Positions 37,531 through 50,306 of a DNA stretch of 64,000 nucleotides are shown piece after piece; positions within the stretch are counted from its first letter, which is position 1, and the number at the start of each line of letters is the position of its first letter. The position numbers and the translations under genes are program-made. Under the pieces are notes generated by a model. The model saw nothing but the letters and a program-made list of their open reading frames with translations, did not search any database and had not been told where the DNA came from. The stretch is from Vermamoeba vermiformis. Taxonomy: Eukaryota > Tubulinea > Echinamoebida. Location: assembly GCA_045837725.1 (NCBI GenBank), contig JBEWZL010000163.1, positions 62,001 to 126,000 on the forward strand. Reading direction: 5' to 3'.

Positions 37531-40500
37531 ATGTCGAACACAAAGAAGACTCTAGTGCCGCCCTTAAAGAAAAGGGAGGGCGATGAGTCGTCAGGCACTG
37601 AGAGTAAGAGCACGGGCACGACGCCTCGATCTGCTCGAAAAACGTCAGATGCACCGCCAACAAAAAATAGCGGTAATAATAATGTAAATAATGAGAAAGA
37701 AGATGATAATAAATCAAATACTGCTCGTACTGCACGAACTGCACGTGGTAAAAACAGACGGCGAAGGAGGAGGTAAGATCTTGTTCCAATGTTATAAATT
37801 TTAATTAATTAATTACAAGTCGAGCATTAGAAGTATATTTATTATTATTTAGTGATAATAGTGCAACTAATACACAAAAATATTTAATTGGAAAAATTGA
37901 ATTTTAACCGCAATTTTCGATCTGATACGCTCGTGCAGAAATTCAAATGTAGCTTGCTAGTAACAGCCTCGACTATTTATTAACGATTAATTGATAGAGC
38001 CGCGAATAAGGCACTTGGTCAAAATGACAGCACGATCTCAGCACTCATTAACAGCAGTGAAGCTCAAGGGTAATAATAAATAATGTTTAAATAATAATGA
38101 TGCTAATTAATTATTTTCCGTAGAGAATTAGCACCGGCTATCAAAGCCGTATTCGAACAAAATAAAGAACATTTGGCGATTGAAAAATTGCAACAATTTA
38201 CTGAACAACGCGAGCAAGAAATCGAAAAAATCTGTCAAAATAATTATCAAGTACGTTATTATACCCATATTAATATTATGGAACTGGTATTAAATTATTT
38301 TTCAGGCCTTTATCAAATCATTAGACGAGCTGTTCGTAGTTAAAGACGAAGTTCATCAATTGAAGCAATCAACGATACAAATTAATAAAGACATTCAAAC
38401 GATTGGAAAGGACCTCATTCATAAGGTAATATTAACATAATAACTCATTGAAACTAGTTTTTCAAATAATTTTTTTTTTAACCGGCTAATTTCAATAAGT
38501 TAAGCTAACGTTGAATTATTTCCTAATTTAGACTGAAGAATTGGTTTCCAATCGCACTATCAGCAAGAACATCAACATTGCACTCGAAGTACTCAGCTCG
38601 TGTCAGTACGTCTTGGGACTCGTGGCCAAGGTCAAGTTGTACGTCGAACAGAAGCGATTTTATCCCGCTATTAAGGTACGTATTGCACATATAAGACACT
38701 TATATATACATATGTAGTACTATTGTCTAGAAGTTCAGAGAACGGGGTAACCTTTGCCAAAATTTCATGCTTCGCGCTAATGTATTTCCAAATATAGATA
38801 TTGGATCAATTGCAACAAGTGCACTTAGAGTCCATTCGACAATATGAGTTCGGCAAGTTTTTAGAGAAGAGAATTCCACTGATTAAAGAGAGCATTAAAA
38901 AACGAGTGATTAAAGAGGTCAATGAATGGCTCACGGGGTAAGTTGAATTATTAATATAAACACTATAGAGTATCTCATTAATATGGAATTTATTTCTTAG
39001 CATTCGTTCAAAGTCTCTTGCGATTGGTACGTTCGCCATGGCACAAACACTGCTCGAAATGGAAATTGAAGAGGAACAAATGGCCTTGCGACAAAAACAG
39101 GCCACTGAATTAGCGAAGATGGCTACTGCTGATTTTAAGACTAAACAGGCCTTAATTGGTACGTACTGCCTATTTACCAGATCCGTTCATTGAAACTATT
39201 CCCGCGCAATTTATAATTTCAGTCAATTGCGCTAAAATTAGCAGAATAGTCAATATTAAGCATACAGAGCGAGTTAGTTATCTATTTCCTATTTTGGGGG
39301 CAATATTAATGATGTTTTGTAAATAGCTCAACTCGCGGCCACGACGCCCAAAGTCATCTCGCGTCGATCACGTCGCATTAGTAAATTTCAACTGTTCAAC
39401 ACGCGTCCATTTCTAAATTTGGATTTTGACGCTGAGAACGGCACCGCGAATGGTGAGAACAACGAAGGCGGTCAAAGCAGTATACGCGCCATAATAATGG
39501 GCGGTGGGGACAACGACTACATTGGCTCGAAGAGCGAGGACGATATTTTATCGAGTAAGACCATGTAGCTGAATAATTTACTTTTTTTTTGGATCAGCAT
39601 TACCAAATAAGGAAGTGATGTTCGTTGCTCGAGTACTAACCGATTGGTATTCAGTCAATGTGTTCGAGAAGTTTGCAGTGTCCTTTGCCCCGCTGTACCA
39701 GTGCAGCTACATCTACGAGAGCATGGGCATCAAAGAGGAGTTCTCGCTCTACTACAAAGAGAACAGAAAGGCCCAAGCACGCCTCATGCTCGCTCAGCCC
39801 AAGAAAGATGACGGCGCACAGTCACCGCGAGGCACGACTGGCTTCTTGGCCACGGGACGGTATCAAGAGCTGTTGAACCACATCGCTGGCTTCTTTATCA
39901 TCGAAGACACCGTGCTCAAAACAGCCAACAATCTCATTGTCAATCAAGACGTAAGTCACGCTAGCACGCATTTTTCACTGAAAATTTCCTTTTATGGAAG
40001 TTTCTAAGATTCGTTTTATGGCTACATATTGCTTGTTGCTGACGGTGTCAATAGGTTGTTGCGTTGTGGGAGAATGCAATCTCGAAGGTGAGATCGCATT
40101 TGCAGCTCGAAGTGGCGTACTGTGACGAGCCAGCACTGCTCGCAGAACTCAAGACTTATTTGCTCATTTTTGCACGAACTTTGCGCAGTTATGGACGCGA
40201 CACTACTTCTATCATGGAGTTTGCTCGTGTTGGTACGTACCTTCATTTGACACGTGTCACATTATGACATCTGTCAGCCGACCTCGGCGTCTCATCCGAG
40301 TCAATGTCTAATATCTATCTACAATAGTTTTGCGCGAGAGATTTTTCCAAGTGCTCAGCGCTATTATCACGCAGTTAGGGTTGAATGTGTTGAAAGAAGA
40401 GAAGTGGATCCCGCTCATTGTGGCCGATGAGTACGAGTACAAACAACTCATTGCTGACAACAAGCTCGATACTTTAGACCCTGCCGGCAGCTCTGAAATG

Positions 40501-41914
40501 TACGTAGTCGTATTTATTCAAGTGCATTAATACTAACTATATCATATGAAGTCAACGACGCACGTTCCCATTCACGTCGTCAGTTCCCATTTTCTGCAAT
40601 CGAATCAAGAACGCCGTGTCAGACATGAACGACTTTGGCAAGGACTTTGCTGGCCCTGAAATGAACTCTGCGATTATCAAGGTACGTTCTCGAGATCTGG
40701 ATTTAGATCAGATCGGATCTTGTCATGTCTTGCCCGGGGGTTCAATATCTAAGGCTATTATACAGGCTACTGAAGGTATGATGGCCAATCTGATGCAGTT
40801 GATGGTGCAAGAAGTGGTCGAGCGACAAAAGCAACAACAAGCCTTGGAAGCACAGCGCGCAGCTTGGTGGGCCGTGCGACTGTCCAAAGACAAGAACAAC
40901 AAGCTCTATTTTGCACCTGCCCCGCCTGAAGAAGACAAAATCACGCTTGATTTCATCGTGCAAGTGATCATCAACGTCATCAACTTCCAGCACTGCATTG
41001 TGCCGTTAGAAGAGACATTGACCAGTCTAGGCATCACCATTAGTAAGTACTCCTCACCTATACTCACGCATGAAAATATACAGCTATATGAACACCTTCA
41101 TAAGTTTGATCACGTGTCACTTTTTTGGATCTGCTCGACAACTTTTTTTTGTCAAGTACTAACGTGCTTCATAGCGGCAAATTCAGCGGCACTTACCAAC
41201 ATGAAGACGTACGAAGAGAGCATTGAGCGATTGCGACACATCTTGTGGGACGTGAATGAGAGTTGCATGAAGAAAGTGTTCGAACAGCAAGAGAGCAAGA
41301 TGAACTGGATGACGACCACGCCTGTCACTCAGCCACGCGAGTATATTTTGAGTGCGTACTAGGCACCTTTAATGCGTTAAGATGTATGCTAATGATTCCT
41401 CATGTAGACATTGAGAAGTACATTCTTGACAACTTCGCCAAGTTCAGTAACTTGCCGCAATCAATTTTCATCGAGCTGTACCGACGAACATTCAAGTTCA
41501 TTGCCGATCGATTCATGGTGCGTAGTACTATCCATGATATCAATATAAGTCCTAATCTCATATACCTCTCAGGGCTGGCTGACTCGCAACTCGGTCACGC
41601 ACTACACGCTCGAGACATTGAAAGGCCTGCAAATCGAACTCAATCACTTCTTGGCCACGGCAATGGTCTCGCCCGTGACCAATCCCACGGAGTACTTCAC
41701 AGAGCTCGTGCAGCTGTTGCATTACATCACACAGCCACATCCCAAAGTGTTCTTGGAGCGTGAAGTGCGCGCGAAAGATTACCCGCGCCTGACCGATGTA
41801 CACCTCATGGTCACCGTGCTCGAGAAGTGCAAAGACGACGCGTGGTTTGTGAGCGCACGATCAAAAGAATTCAGCGCCGTTGTGCGGTACTTGAAAGAGC
41901 ACGGAATAAATTGA
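37531..41914 (+). CDS. EXOC6: Exocyst complex subunit Sec15 (EXOC6)
   Basis: Sixteen exons give 989 residues with consistent phases. Sec15 hallmarks are continuous from ~190: NIALEVLSSCQYVLGLVAKV, then RFYPAIKILDQLQQVHLESI, then LIKESIKKRVIKEVNEWL and RSKSLAIGTFAMAQ, followed by the helical-bundle C-terminal Sec15 domain (YCDEPALLAELKTYLLIFAR) ending VVRYLKEHGIN. Sec15 links Rab GTPases on secretory vesicles to the exocyst tether at the plasma membrane. The first ~80 residues (37531-37772) are a Lys/Arg/Ser-rich low-complexity extension separated by a 225-nt intron. A start at 38023 inside exon 2 is a possible alternative. The gene ends 57 bp from the convergent gene on the other strand. Confidence 0.9.
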
Positions 41915-41971
41915 ACACATTCTGTGAAATAATATTTTGCAGCTGAAACACAAAACAGTTTGTTCTTATTG

Positions 41972-43785
41972 TTACTGATTATTATTGTTGTTATTGTTGT
42001 TGTTGTTGCCTGAAAAGAAATTGATGACGCTGCCTGCCCAATTAGCAAAGCTCACTGCGCGTGCTGTAGCGACACCGAGCCACCCATAGGCCCAAGCACG
42101 CAGTCGGTCTGGTCTCTTCACTTGAATGTCTTCTTTGAAGATAATATCGTCACGCTGTAGTCTGGCTTGCACACGCACCTTCATCTCGGCAATTAGCCGT
42201 GCTCGGTCACTGATCGTTTGGTGCTCACTGCGCAGCTCAATCGCCAGCCGCTTGTCATCATCGCACACTTGCGCGATCCAACAGGCTTGTTCAGAGGATT
42301 CAGGGTACTCGAGCTCGAAGACCATTATGACCACTGTGTTGTCGTCTGTGACGTGGACAGGTCTTGGGCGGTGTTGCGTGATTGGATGGTCAGTCTCAGG
42401 GTTGACATTTGAAGGCTCGTCAACAATAGCACTCTCTGGCTGAGAGGACCACCACGAGCCCATGACGGCGTTGAGAAATTTCTGGCCCTGGCGCTTGAGT
42501 GCGTCCTTCCTTCTCGGTCGCTGTTTCAATCCAAAGTGTATCTCGTCCTCGGGATACAGCTCGTACATCCGCTGCTTGCACCGCAGAATGACGCTGTTGC
42601 ACGCTTGTCCGCCGCGCATGTACAGTTCGTCGAAGCGGATTTCAGGGTGCTCGATAACAAATGCCTCCCACGTCCATTTGCGTGCTAGTTCTGTCACTAT
42701 GATGGTTACTATGCGTATGTATCGCTCTGGCTGACCGTTCTTGTACACCACTGGCTGGCCAATGACAGGTGTCAAGTAAAGGTTGTTATTGTTTTGATAG
42801 GGACCAGGAGCCACATTAGTATTGCTATTATTATTGTCAGCACTGAAGCCTTGATGATGATAGTGGCTGTCGTAATTTGCATAGGCACTGGTCGATAGAT
42901 TGGTCTGTTCGTGTGTTGTATCAGCGTTGTCCTTGATCTCGGTCTGAGGATATTGTCCACCAGTATTACCGGTCTCGTCGTACCAGCGTGTGGGGAGGGG
43001 CGGGTGAATTGTTGTTCAAGTGATAAAACCCTTGTGCCTCCTCGACAGGGGCTGCATCATCCAGCATCATGATGTCCGCGTCTTCAACGAACGGCATATT
43101 ATGGACATCGTGCATGAAATGAGCATCAATGGCTGGAACATAGTTGTTATTGTTGTTATTTGCGACCATTTGCCGAACATCAATCCCAAAGTAAGCATAA
43201 CTAAAGGTACATTAGTCGATGCATTAGCCGAGCAATATGACTTACATTTGGGGCAATACCTGGTGGAATTGGATCGGCTTTTCAACGGGCTTTGGCTTTT
43301 CAACTAGCTGTGAATTTTCACCTTGCTTTGGCTTTTTTTGGACAAAGAAGAGGTCTGTGAAGAGCTGTTGCGCATTGTACCAGACAAAGATTAGAGGTCT
43401 GACCTTGGCTGTAAATGAAATTTTGCACAGTGTGTAGCCGTTAAAGTGATGAACGTTGGAGTTCGGATGTTGGGTAATATATTCGTGTGTAACATCAGAT
43501 ATGGCAGAGCCATTGCTGATGGCGAAGATCCGCACTTCCAGATCTGGTGCCGCAACGACAAACCAGTATATCGTCCTCTCGATGAGTACATTGAGCAATA
43601 CGGTCGCGTTGGTCTTAATTAACTTTTCAAAAAGTGTTTCATCTTTCAATCTTGATCCGGAATCTTTTGACCGAATTATCCTCAGTGACGGAGGAGGCTT
43701 ACTGAGGAAAAAATTATTAATAGTTGTAACTGGTATTATTTAATTCTTACAGTTCCATGGCTGGCTCTGTTCCATCCGGTGACAT
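41972..43785 (-). CDS. Lineage-specific two-domain protein, paralogue A
   Basis: Four exons (43785-43751, 43701-43246, 43200-42984, 42943-41972) give 559 residues. The N-terminal domain (~15-150) is beta-rich: KPPPSLRIIRSKDSGSRL, then TIYWFVVAAPDLEVRIFA. The linker is Asn/His/Gln-rich. The C-terminal domain (~290-480) contains ARKWTWEAFV, then LYMRGGQACNSVILRCKQ and VFELEYPESSEQACWIAQV with DDDKRLA. The C-terminus is an Asn run. The last intron is only 40 nt (42944-42983). It is needed to correct a frame change that would otherwise stop the protein. The gene shares this architecture with its upstream neighbour (44356-45809). Family not recognised. A beta-rich N-domain with a conserved basic/aromatic C-domain could be a nucleic-acid-binding protein, but nothing proves it. 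Confidence 0.75.
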
Positions 43786-44355
43786 AAAAAAAAAGGATGC
43801 GGCAACACGTCTGGTCCAGAAATACCAATTATTTACCGTCAACATGGTGAAATATTACTATTTACCGTTGGTAGGTCAGTACTGACGAACCAAGTGTCAA
43901 TTTGTGCAACGAAACTAGTTTAGAGTACAGTGAGTGCTTTTTTCAATTATTAATGTGTAATGACTTACCTCGCGTGGTTCAATTAGTAATTGCGCAATGA
44001 GTAATTTACACTTGTGTTCTGTAACAAAATCTGCGGCACGTGTTAAATTCTTCAGCAATTCTCCGCCCAATGGCCGTTCTGAAGTTTCGTGGTCAGATCA
44101 AACTCGGCATGTTCTACAAGTTTGTTCCTCGAAAAGGCATACATCTTGTGGACACTGAATTAGTTTAATTTTAGAAATTTTGCAGAATTTATTTGCGCAT
44201 GATCTTGGCCAAAAGTAGTTCATAAATTTTTGCTCATATTCAGGCCAAAAAATTATTAAATCTAATATTTACCGTTAATCTGATCTCAAAATTTGCTTAT
44301 TACATTGGTAAATAAATAAGTTTATTTCGCTGTTGGTTCGGCTCTTCGGCTTTGT
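43786..44355 (-). other. Spacer between tandem paralogues
   Basis: About 570 bp between paralogue A's start and paralogue B's stop. It holds A's promoter and B's 3' end, with AT-rich text and no ORF of coding character. A faint resemblance to upstream gene B DNA was not found, so the duplication is old or limited to the coding part. Confidence 0.4.
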
Positions 44356-45809
44356 TCATGAAAAAGAATCTCTGAACCAGCTCGCCCAGGCAGCAAATCT
44401 TCCAGGGCGCATCGTCGCTGATTGTAACCACGCGTCAGTGTCTTCACGGAGCTTGTCTGGTTGCTTTTCATGGCTCTCTTCTTCAAAGCTCACGCCGTCA
44501 TTTTGCAGTCTGTCGCGCACCAACTGCTTGATCTGCTCGACAATCTCGTTGCGTGCAGTGTCGCTGAGACCTTGGCTGCGCAGTTCGAAAGCCAGTTGTT
44601 TGTCGTCGTCGCACACTTGGGCAATCCAACACGCGTGCTTGGGCGATCGTGGGTGCTCTAACTCGAACACCTTAATACGGACCACATTGGGGTTGAAATA
44701 CACGTGCTCATCAGCTGTCACAGTCACTTTAGCACGCTTAGTGGCTCCTCCAAACTGACGCAACACTGAATTGAGGAAGGTCTGGCCTGTGACTTTGAGT
44801 CCTTCTTTTACCCGTGGCTGTAGATCGAGCTCAAATTTGATTCGGTCGTGCTGGTACTTGGCGTAGATCTGTTGTTTGCACTGAATGATGACACTGTTGC
44901 ATGCTTGGCCACCGCGCATGTATAGCTCTTTGGCCTTGATGGCCGGTGCCTCGCCGCGTACTGTAGCTTTCCAAGTCCATTTGCGCGGGAGTTCTGTGGC
45001 CTCAATGATTACTGTGCGAATGGGGTTCTGTGCTTGGCCATTGAAGTGCGTTGTAGGCCAGCCTCTGACACCAGTCATGTCATTTGAGACCGCTGAATCG
45101 ATGGTAAGATCAGTCACATCATTGGTGTTCAGGACATTTGTGTTGTTAGTAGTGTTGAAATCGAATTCCATCATTGCGTCATCCTCATTGACGTCACTCT
45201 CATCGACTTCGTGCCAAGGGTTCAAGTTGACGAAATCAATACCGTTTGGATCTGGGTAATACAAACTTGAGGCACTATTACGATTAGACCAGATCTACAG
45301 AACTAATACAAAGGACTTACATTTGTCTTAGCGTTTCCGTTGGAACGATGATAGGCGTTTTCTTGATAAAGTAAGACGCGTAGTAGAATTGTTGCTCCGC
45401 TGAGTTGTGCCACACGACAATCAGTGACAAGGCCTTAGTAGTAGTTTCAATGCTGCACATGGTGTAGTGTCGGTTGTTCTCGTCATGGTGAATGACATTG
45501 CCTTCTTCTAAGTACTCGTCGGTCACATTAATCACCGTTCCAGGGCCCGCGAGCGAGAAGATCTGAACATCCAAAAACCCTTCTGCGACCACAAGCAAGT
45601 ACTTGTTTCTTGCTTTGAGGATATTCGTCGTAAGAAATGCATTAGTATTAGCCAGCTTGGAACAGAGACTGGGTTCATTGTTAACCAATTTCGTGCCCAA
45701 CATTTTTGCTGTGGTGACGCGGAGGAAAGGGGGCTCATTGCTGGAAATGTTTGATTAATATTAATGCCATCGATAATATTGATACATCAAGAATTTCTTA
45801 CTTGTTCAT
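44356..45809 (-). CDS. Lineage-specific two-domain protein, paralogue B
   Basis: Three exons (45809-45802, 45740-45321, 45274-44356) give 448 residues. Exon 1 codes only MNN-. The same landmarks as in paralogue A occur in order: NNEPPFLRVTTAK (A: KPPPSLRIIRSK), YLLVVAEGFLDVQIFSL, then LPRKWTWKATV, LYMRGGQACNSVIIQCKQ and VFELEHPRSPKHACWIAQV with DDDKQLAFELRSQ. Intron 2 falls at the same place and phase in both genes (after LRQ / LPQ plus two bases), confirming common descent. B lacks the third intron and the Asn tail. The two copies are diverged outside the motifs, so this is an old tandem duplication. Confidence 0.78.
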
Positions 45810-46046
45810 GATCACTGATGGAATCTCGCAATAAGTGTCACAAAGTTGTTCTGGATCCAAAGGCAATAGTTACTGAAAACTTGTTCTATTACCTCTTGTG
45901 ATTGTTCAATTACAATTGTGCAATGAGTATTTCAGACTTGTGTTCATTACTAGCTAGTAATCTGCGGGGCACGTGCATCTTGGTCCCAAAAAGAATCAAT
46001 TCTCTGTGTGCCCACAAGTTATTCTTTGATTGGGACATGAGATTGT

Positions 46047-48209
46047 TCATTGGTTACTGGGAGCATTATAATTGCAAATGTCCGTGAGTTGTTGCGTTGT
46101 TGCTTTTGGAAGAGCGAATCTCCTCAGATCAATTGGTTTCAGTCTTGCAGTCTGACGCAAGTCTATTTGCAACGAGAATTTCTCAAAGTACGGATTCACT
46201 CTGCACTCACGCATCACTGTTTGTTCGTATTCTTGCAAGCATACATTGGCCAAATCCACCCCGGATGTTTCTGCCTCGATCTCCTTGCGCATCTAAATCC
46301 GAAAAGTAAGTTATTAATATAAACGCACAGCGTATCTTTAAAGCTTGGTCTGAAAAACGTAGCTTTCAAATACTTGGTTAGCAGATTTAGATCCGACTCC
46401 ACAAAAAGAATTTCTGTTTTTGAAAAGAACAATAACTTACATTTAATAGCACCATTGCATCTTGATCGAGGTAATATCTGCATACAATGGCTGCGTAAAG
46501 CATGGCAAAGGCGAGCAAGTTTGCTTTGTTGAGCTCGAGACTTTTCTTCGCAAATTTCCATACTTCGTCGATGGCATTGACTGTCTCTTGAAATTTGTGC
46601 CCCGCTAGATAGCCGTGCATACGAACGACTTTCTCGAGGCCCACAAGGTACGCACTGAACAACGATTAGATCCAAAAGAAAAGATGATACGATCTGTGTA
46701 AGTCTTATTAGTATAATAGGGTATACCTACAATTGATTAGGATCAAGCATATCAATCTTCTGCTTAGTGTGATGGAGTTCTTGAATGAACGTCAAACAAT
46801 TGAACAATTCAGTGGACTTCTCGTAGGAGAAGATAATAGCAATTTGATTCAGCTACAGTAAGAAAAATTAATATATTATAATGTTATATAATATTAACAA
46901 CGCGAATTATAGCGATGTGAATGAGTTTTGGATCTGGATCGAGCACCTACCTTGTCGAGATGTAATCTCAGGTCGTGAAATCTCGCGTGAGTGTTTATCA
47001 CGATAGGATTGTTGGCAACGGTGATGTGAAGATCGTCGAGCTCTTTGTCGGTGCAAATCACCAGCAGAGACTCGTAGGCATAGCCCAAATGATACGCGCA
47101 CGAACCAGCATTCGCTTTGATGCCATTAGACACTTCTGCAAGTGCAAATGATGATCGCGATGCCTGTGTGTTGTGTGAAAAGAATTGCTGCGGGAAATTT
47201 TGGGCCAGCTCGATTATTTTGTAGAAAAAACTGCGCGCGTTGGCCAGATCGCAGAAGGTCATGTAATGCGTGCCCAAGTCTACGAGTGCTGAAGTATACA
47301 AAAATATATCGGCAATGACGGGTCTTTCAAGGCACTTGAAGAGATATTGCCTAAATAAGGAAAGAAAATCAGATAAGTCGTCGCAAAGGTACGTGTCACG
47401 CGCACTTTGCCTGTCCCAATAGCTGCTTTGCGTTATTCATATCTCCAACAATTAACGAGCCATTGGCAAGCATAGCACACATGCATGCTATTCGCGCAGG
47501 GTCTGAAAATAGTGTTAAAGCAAATCCGCAATTAATTGTTCCGCACTTACTTTCATCGTGCAAAAAGTCAGTTGTTCGGTCATAAGGCATTATATTCTTC
47601 GTAGTGGGATAGAATACAATCTTGTATTGGTCTAAAATCTGTATTGTGCGGTCTTTGTATGGCGACTCAAATAAAATCGCCGATCGAGTTGACACTTGTG
47701 TGCTCAGCTGTTGAAATTCCTATTTAAGCAGGCCATCAATTAGATGAGATATCCAATGATAATTAGAAGTCATACTTGTTTTAAATCCTCGCGCTCTTTG
47801 TCATATTTGTCGTGGATTTGTCGTTTCTGCGTAACAAGTGCCTTTAAATCCTCTAATCTTTTCTGTAACGCCTCCATTTCTGTTACTTTGCCTTTATTAT
47901 AATAAATTAATATCAAATGAGGTTAAATACAGTTGTATCGCGAAGATCTTACTCTGAATCTCTTTGTCTTCAACATGAACTACGTAACTACATGCTTGCT
48001 GCTTCGAAAGGCATCGCTCGCAAGGTTCTTTACCATCACCTATGCCTATTTAATAATTTGAATTGCTTTGGGTGCTTACATTTCTTCTTTTGCTCCCGAC
48101 AAGGGATGCACGTCGCTGCTTTCTTCGTCGGCTCTGGATCTAATTTTTCTCGTTTAGGATGGTGAAAGGGGCTACCGTTGTCTTTTCGAGAGGAAACTCT
48201 TCGGCTCAT
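46047..48209 (-). CDS. Gal4-type Zn2Cys6 transcription factor
   Basis: Start ATG at 48209. Exons 1 (48209-48080) and 2 (48045-47953) together encode a binuclear zinc cluster, residues 34-62: CIPCREQKKKC, then a 7-residue loop, then CERCLSKQQAC. This is a perfect C-x2-C-x6-C-x7-C-x2-C-x6-C pattern. A coiled-coil linker follows (VTEMEALQKRLEDLKALV), typical of dimerising Gal4-class factors. The rest is helical, spread over several exons, and resembles the middle homology region of such factors (ISLVGLEKVVRMHGYLAG-like text and ANLLAFAMLYAAIVCRYY). The last exon ends TDICNYNAPSNQ at 46047. Exact splice sites in the middle were not all resolved. Zn2Cys6 proteins are abundant in fungi and rare elsewhere. 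Confidence 0.8.
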
Positions 48210-48596
48210 CTCTTACGAATTTTAGCAAAAATTAAATTATTAAAATCTGGAGGAATATTTACTGAGTCAAAGTCGCTTTATTCTCATTTATAAATAAATA
48301 GTCACGTATTAGCTATTTAATGTTGACTATATTTTACCTCTATTGATAGTGTTTTGCTAAATCCGATCTAGATCGTTTTTCTCTGTGGTTTAACTGCCGC
48401 CACACGTCACAGCAGTGAACCTTTGATGCTATATACGTTTAATTACAAGGGTTAAAATACATCAAAAAGATTTGTTGCGTTTTGTTTCAAAAAAACGTCA
48501 ATCAACCTTTGGGCTCACAATTCACCAGGTTGCAAGAAGGCGAACAAACGAATATGATGCCAAGTGGGCATATGTTTGCCCTCGGAAGTTCTGCGC
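48210..48596 (-). other. Spacer: promoter of Zn2Cys6 gene and 3' end of U-box gene
   Basis: About 390 bp between two minus-strand genes. AT-rich, with short T runs. The open plus-strand frame at 48472-48828 is only the shadow of the U-box exon. Nothing else is visible. Confidence 0.5.
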
Positions 48597-50177
48597 CTAC
48601 TTGCTCTTGTTGTATTCATCGAGCATCGCTTTCAAAGCATGCGACGGAATAACTTTGACAGATCTCATCGCCTTGTTTGTCACCGGAGACAGCTTTGATG
48701 TTTTGAACCACTCTTCAATAGCACTGCGCTCGTACGTGTGGCCGTCATTAGCTTGCACTGGATCTGTCATTAACTTCTTGGTGATGGGGCAAATTAAAGC
48801 ACTGGGCGGTTCTTTACTTGGTTCATAAACAGCGGACTGCTATCAAATGCGTCAATAATATAGTTAGTTAGTAGTGTAGTATCTTACCTCTGCCGTCGCC
48901 TTATACACCGCACCAAAGGGATTGTGTTCGCGCCGCAACACTTCAATGGCCTGTATGAGCTTCGATCGATCGCCTAGCGCTGCAATTTGCAATGTGTTGG
49001 CGAGATCGGATTTATCCAGCAGAAACAACTCGATTCCTGTAATCTGCAAAGGATTAGCTAAAGTAGTCAATACAACTTGACTTACTTCGTGATATTTAAA
49101 CACCTCTTCGTGCTCGGCAAAGTTGCTTTCATACAACCAACGACACACTTGGTCGTTATCCCAATCCAAGACTGGTGGCAAGTTGCCGTAGATATCTTTG
49201 CCGGACTTCACCATGAGAATATACACCTGCAACCTTTTCGCTTGCTGGAAAGTCATCTTGAGGTCATGCATTAGCTCGGCAGTGGTCAAATTCACCAAGA
49301 CTGCTCCGGTGATGTTATTCTCTTCGAAGGCAGGACCGCAACCCCAAACTTGTATTTCGTCCAAAAATGTGATGACGTCGTTCACTTCCCACGTTGTGAT
49401 GCTCTGTTTCATCTTCTTATTCCAGGTTTTGAATGCTTCATTGTTTGTCGACTTCAACGTCTTCGTGTTTTCCAAGTTTTTCAACGCTTCGGCATGTCTG
49501 TCGCTGAGTTTAATCGCATTGGCTTCTTTAAAAAGAAATCCTTCGGCTTTTTTCTTGAATTCTCCTTCTAACTTGGCAATTTTCTGATTCAACAAAGTTC
49601 TTTCGAGTTCCAGATTTCTCCTCATCTGTTGCATTTGTTCGATTGGTCCTAGTAGATCTCTCGTTTGATTGCACGCTTGTTGTACTTTTCCGTTTAGCTT
49701 CTTCAGGCTCTGGCCAAGCGTTTTGAAAAATGAATTGTACAAAACATTCATTTCGTGCAATCCAAATGGCTCTGGTACGATTTTGTCAACCGAGATTTCG
49801 GGATATTTCTCCAGAAAATTAAAGGCCTCGTTCCTATCCCACCAATCGTCCAGTTGGAAAACATCCAGTTTGGAATAATCTACGCCATCGTCATCAGCGC
49901 CGTTTTCGGGTTTTGGCTCCACGAACTGATTGTTATTGTTGTCGTTTGCTGTCAGGTCCTTGTCTACTACTTCGACATCGCTGACTGCCGTCGGGACGTC
50001 TACCGCAGGTTTCATCCAACTCTCGTTCAGACGATTATCCAACTCCTCCGTTGCCTCCGAAACTTCTTCATTCAACTGCTGCAGATGTCGTCTCTGTGCT
50101 AGCACATTATGAAATGAGTTGATCACTTCCTGCGACACAGGATTGCCTGGTTGCGCGGTTAGTTTAGTACTGTACAT
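48597..50177 (-). CDS. SAM-SAM-U-box protein, probable E3 ubiquitin ligase
   Basis: Three phase-0 exons (50177-49086, 49043-48888, 48839-48597) give 496 residues. An N-terminal coiled coil (~25-50) and acidic linker are followed by a long helical segment (~130-240). Two SAM domains come next: VNDVITFLDEIQVWGCGPAF to ~315, and DNDQVCRWLYESNFAEHEEV to ~400. The C-terminus is a U-box: ALICPITKKLMTDPVQA, then GHTYERSAIEEWF, LSPVTNKAM and PSHALKAML. The U-box would recruit an E2, and the SAM domains would multimerise or bind substrate. An in-frame upstream ATG-less extension reaches 50255. The start at 50177 (MYSTKLTAQ) was chosen as the first clear ATG in frame. Confidence 0.87.
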
Positions 50178-50306
50178 TGTTAATTTATTATTCCGTACCC
50201 GTGATGTTAATGAATCGTATATTCCGCTTGCATTTGACAACTGACATGAGTGCAATGACTCCGTCGTATCCGATATTAGTATCTACACTTAATTAGTACT
50301 GTCAAT

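Noticed and set aside
41990-42010. TTG/AAC triplet run as a possible microsatellite or repeat element
   Set aside because: It encodes the Asn-rich C-terminus of paralogue A in frame, so it is a coding homopolymer.
50178-50255. Longer N-terminus (to 50255) for the SAM-U-box protein
   Set aside because: The extension reads as untranslated sequence (MHSCQLSNASG) without clear function; a good ATG lies at 50177. Left as an alternative.
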